64,000 bases of DNA from Proteus terrae. GTDB taxonomy: Bacteria > Pseudomonadota > Gammaproteobacteria > Enterobacterales > Enterobacteriaceae. Position numbers and translations under genes: made by a program. This document shows, piece by piece, positions 61,402 through 64,000 of this stretch. Below the pieces are notes generated by a model, which did no database searches, was not told the origin of the DNA, and saw only the letters and a list, made by a program, of their open reading frames with translations. The DNA lies in the NCBI RefSeq assembly GCF_003144325.1, contig NZ_PENS01000006.1:186001-250000 (forward strand), written 5' to 3'. Position 1 is the first letter of the stretch, and each line of letters begins with the position of its first letter.

Positions 61402-62697
61402 TTATTTTGCTTTTGCTAATAACAGATTCGCGATAGAACGCACACCGTAACCCGTCGCGCCTGCTGCCCATTGCTCTACAGAAGATTTTCTGTACGTTGC
61501 AGAACAATCGATATGAACCCAACCTTTTTTGTAGTTAGTTACAAAGTGCGATAAGAATGCAGCGGCTGTACTTGCACCCGCAGTATGAGAAGGTGCAGCG
61601 ATATTGTTTAAATCAGCAAAACTAGAAGGTAATTGGCTACGATGGAAATCCGCTAATGGTAGACGCCAGAACAATTCATTTTCTTGTTCAGCACTAGTCA
61701 GTAACTCTGCTGCCAATTTATCATCAAAGCTCAATACAGAGTGGTAATCATTACCTACTGCAACTTTAGCAGCACCTGTTAATGTTGCTGCATCGATAAT
61801 CAATTCTGGTGCAATATTGCTTGCATCAATTAAACCATCCGCTAAAACTAAACGGCCTTCAGCATCGGTATTCATGATTTCAACTGATTTACCATTACGG
61901 TAACGGATAATATCACCTAATTTAAAGGCATTACCGCTAACCATGTTATCTGCAATACAGAGAAGTAATTTTACGCGCTTATTTAAACCACGAGTAACCG
62001 CTAATGCCAAAGCACCCGCTAACGTTGCTGCACCACCCATATCAGCTTTCATTGAATTCATGGATGATGAAGGTTTGATGCTATAACCACCTGAGTCAAA
62101 AGTAATACCTTTACCGACTAAGCAAGCAAATACAGGGGCATTGCTATCTTTGGTTGGATTGAAATCTAACGCTAAATAGACTGGATCACGAGAAGAACCG
62201 CGACCTACTGTATAGATACCTGCATAGTTTTGATCGCGTAGATCAACACCTTTGGTGATCTTATAGCTAATATCTTCTTTATCAAGACCACAGAAAAGAT
62301 CAACTGTACGTTGTGCTAGTTGTTCTGGTCCTAATTCTTCAGCAGGTGTATTGATAGTATCTCTAACCCAATCAACAATGCGAATACGTGATTCTAGTTC
62401 GTGTTTATCTGCATCATTTAATTGTGGCCATTCGATTGAACGAGCGCCTTTAGGTGCCCTAAAACCTAACCAGAAAGCCCAACTACGTTCTAAATCCCAG
62501 CCGTCGCCAACAAGTGCAACATTACGAATGCCTTGACCATCAACTTTACGTCCACCACGCTGAATAGCGCCTAAACGGTTTTCCTCCGTTAAGTGGATTG
62601 TCATGCCGGTTTCGCTAGTGCTAATTAGTGCTTTTTCACCCCAACATGCAGCAGCTGGTTCATTTGACAGCATGATAGGCATAATTTGTTTATTCAT
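61402..62697 (-). CDS. pepB: Peptidase B (M17 leucyl aminopeptidase family)
   Basis: This 431-residue cytoplasmic aminopeptidase has a dinuclear metal site: K/D in [17 protein letters not shown], and the signature [14 protein letters not shown] near residue 277. Length matches E. coli PepB (427). It sits between iscX and sseB as in E. coli. A 273-bp gap and a terminator separate it from iscX. Confidence 0.95.
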   Translation of the reverse strand: MNKQIMPIMLSNEPAAACWGEKALISTSETGMTIHLTEENRLGAIQRGGRKVDGQGIRNVALVGDGWDLERSWAFWLGFRAPKGARSIEWPQLNDADKHELESRIRIVDWVRDTINTPAEELGPEQLAQRTVDLFCGLDKEDISYKITKGVDLRDQNYAGIYTVGRGSSRDPVYLALDFNPTKDSNAPVFACLVGKGITFDSGGYSIKPSSSMNSMKADMGGAATLAGALALAVTRGLNKRVKLLLCIADNMVSGNAFKLGDIIRYRNGKSVEIMNTDAEGRLVLADGLIDASNIAPELIIDAATLTGAAKVAVGNDYHSVLSFDDKLAAELLTSAEQENELFWRLPLADFHRSQLPSSFADLNNIAAPSHTAGASTAAAFLSHFVTNYKKGWVHIDCSATYRKSSVEQWAAGATGYGVRSIANLLLAKAK

Positions 62698-62923
62698 TTA
62701 TTGTCTCACTTATTATTACTGGTGGCAGTTAACCTATTCAGACTACCAGATATTTAGCGTTTAGCGTGATCAATTTACTGCAAAAACCAAGAGGTCACCA
62801 TTATCATCCAGTGATCTTCCGTATTTACATGATATTCCTCGAAGAAGATCGCATAACAAAATATCTCTACTACCAACTTTATGGTTATTTTTAAATCAGT
62901 GACAAGGTAAAAGGTCATAATGC

Positions 62924-62951
62924 AAAAAGACCGGCAATAAGCCAGTCTTTT
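62924..62951 (-). terminator. Intrinsic terminator of the hscA-fdx-iscX unit
   Basis: On the minus strand AAAGACTGGC, loop TTATT, GCCGGTCTTT (one G-U pair) is followed by T residues. Confidence 0.85.
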
Positions 62952-62970
62952 AAATTTACGATGTCGTCAA

Positions 62971-63165
62971 TTATTCAAATTCATCAAGCCAAACAAGTAA
63001 AATAGCCTCAAGAATTTTTTCATTAGATTTCTGTGGATCATCATCAAAATCTTCTAAATCACAAATCCACTGATGCATATCAGTAAAGCGTACTGTTTTA
63101 GGATCAGTGTCAGGGTAAAGATCAAATAACGCTTCCCCTATTTCACGCGTGTCACTCCATTTCAT
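62971..63165 (-). CDS. iscX: Fe-S assembly regulator IscX
   Basis: A 64-residue acidic protein matching E. coli IscX ([37 protein letters not shown]). It binds IscS and frataxin and modulates Fe-S cluster assembly. It is the last gene of the isc operon, 15 bp after fdx, with AGGAG upstream. Confidence 0.96.
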   Translation of the reverse strand: MKWSDTREIGEALFDLYPDTDPKTVRFTDMHQWICDLEDFDDDPQKSNEKILEAILLVWLDEFE

Positions 63166-63180
63166 ACTCGACTCCTAAAA

Positions 63181-63516
63181 TTAATGCTCTCTTGCGTGGT
63201 TAATCGAATATTTAGGGATCTCAACAACTAAATCTTCGTCAGTCACTTTTGCTTGGCAGCTTAAGCGACTTTCTGGCTCTAAACCCCATGCTTTATCTAA
63301 CATGTCGTCTTCAAGCTCAGAGCTCTCTTCGAGTGAATCAAAACCTTCACGCACTACACAGTGACAAGTTGTACATGCACAAGACATTTCACAAGCATGT
63401 TCAATCTCGATACCATTGCGTAATGCGACATCTAGAATAGACTCACCTTCTGTTGCGTCAACAACAGCACCTTCAGGGCACAGTGTGCTATGGGGTAAAA
63501 ATACAATTTTAGGCAT
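63181..63516 (-). CDS. fdx: [2Fe-2S] ferredoxin of the isc system
   Basis: This 111-residue adrenodoxin-type ferredoxin has cluster ligands C42, C48, C51 and C87 ([13 protein letters not shown] and SCQAKV). It supplies electrons for Fe-S cluster assembly. It is two bases downstream of hscA, so translation is coupled. Length matches E. coli Fdx (111). Confidence 0.96.
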   Translation of the reverse strand: MPKIVFLPHSTLCPEGAVVDATEGESILDVALRNGIEIEHACEMSCACTTCHCVVREGFDSLEESSELEDDMLDKAWGLEPESRLSCQAKVTDEDLVVEIPKYSINHAREH

Positions 63517-63518
63517 AG

Positions 63519-64000
63519 TTATATCTCATCCACAGAATGACCTGCCAACGCTTGTCGAATAGATGAATCCATACGACGCGCTGCAAAATCCTGAGTTTGC
63601 TTATCCAGTAGTTTAATCGCGTTTTCAATAGCAACAGGATCTGTTCCTTCAACGCTCTCTATTAAGGTATCTACAACTTTGTCGATAGCCATTTTCTCAT
63701 CTTCATTTAACAGATGAGCATCTTCTTCTAATGCTGCGGTTAAACTTTCTAACACACGAGCTGCTTCGACTTTTTGCTCGGCTAAACGACGAGCTTGTAA
63801 ATCTTCTTGGGCATTTTCCATCGAAGATTGGATCATCTTAGCGATTTCAGTATCACTAAGACCATAAGAAGGCTTGACCTGTACTGAGGCTTCAACACCC
63901 GTTGATTTTTCCATTGCACTAACACTGAGTAAGCCATCAGCATCAACTTGGAATGTGACACGAATATGTGCGCCACCAGCAGCCATTGGCGGAATTCCAC
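63519..64000 (-). CDS. hscA: Hsp70-type Fe-S chaperone HscA, C-terminal part
   Basis: The frame is open to the right edge, so only the last 160 residues are present; the rest lies beyond 64,000. The visible part is the substrate-binding beta domain end ([39 protein letters not shown]) and the helical lid. HscA with HscB releases clusters from IscU. It is followed by fdx and iscX in the isc order. Confidence 0.95.
   Translation of the reverse strand, partial: GIPPMAAGGAHIRVTFQVDADGLLSVSAMEKSTGVEASVQVKPSYGLSDTEIAKMIQSSMENAQEDLQARRLAEQKVEAARVLESLTAALEEDAHLLNEDEKMAIDKVVDTLIESVEGTDPVAIENAIKLLDKQTQDFAARRMDSSIRQALAGHSVDEI

Overview
The window is chromosomal DNA of an AT-rich enterobacterium. The gene order gltX, ligA-zipA, cysZ-cysK, ptsHI-crr, cysPTWA-cysM, hemF, der-bamB-yfgM-hisS-ispG-rodZ-rlmN-ndk-pbpC-yfhM and sseB-pepB-iscX-fdx-hscA matches the E. 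coli 51-57 min region in content and largely in order. Low GC, a small MrpJ-type regulator and a Salmonella-like phsABC operon point to the Morganellaceae, most likely Proteus. The genus is inferred from recalled sequences, not from a search.

Layout. (1) 1-6.1 kb: the right end of a P4-like integrative element. It holds a partial alpha-type primase/helicase, an iteron cluster like a satellite replication origin, an Ogr/Delta zinc finger, a 51-codon gene, a very AT-rich LA2681-type HEPN gene broken by a one-base frameshift, and a P4-type integrase pointing at tRNA-Arg(CCU), the likely attachment site. (2) 6.2-8.2 kb: an AraC regulator divergent from a TauE/SafE-type transporter. (3) 8.2-16.1 kb: phsABC (thiosulfate reductase), then a TonB-dependent receptor and a periplasmic metal-type binding protein. 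Three palindromes of identical 11-6-11 geometry, resembling ModE boxes, lie upstream of phsA and of the receptor. (4) 16.5-19.2 kb: an orphan MrpJ-like regulator and about 2 kb of AT-rich DNA with no convincing gene. (5) 19.2-22 kb: seven tandem tRNA genes (four Val, three Lys), gltX and two tRNA-Ala genes. (6) 22-64 kb: a MarR/SDR pair with three shared palindromes, followed by conserved housekeeping genes, mostly on the minus strand.

How it fits together. Sulfur metabolism recurs: thiosulfate reduction (PhsABC), sulfate/thiosulfate import (CysPTWA, CysZ) and two cysteine synthases (CysK, CysM). The sugar PTS core (HPr, EI, IIA-Glc) sits between the two synthases. The minus-strand run covers outer-membrane assembly (BamB), ribosome assembly (Der), translation (HisS, RlmN), cell shape and wall (RodZ, PbpC with its alpha-2-macroglobulin partner YfhM) and Fe-S assembly (HscA, Fdx, IscX). 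Intrinsic terminators lie inside several of these gene runs (zipA/ligA, bamB/der, ispG/hisS, yfhM/pbpC).

Best leads: the ModE-like boxes, which suggest that the TonB receptor and binding protein import molybdate or a molybdenum complex rather than iron; the frameshifted HEPN gene next to the satellite integrase; the iteron origin; and CysM, whose C-terminus ends inside a palindromic mobile repeat. Several proteins are shorter than their relatives (SseB, PilF-like lipoprotein, CysM). All family assignments come from reading the sequence and memory of the families; no database was searched.
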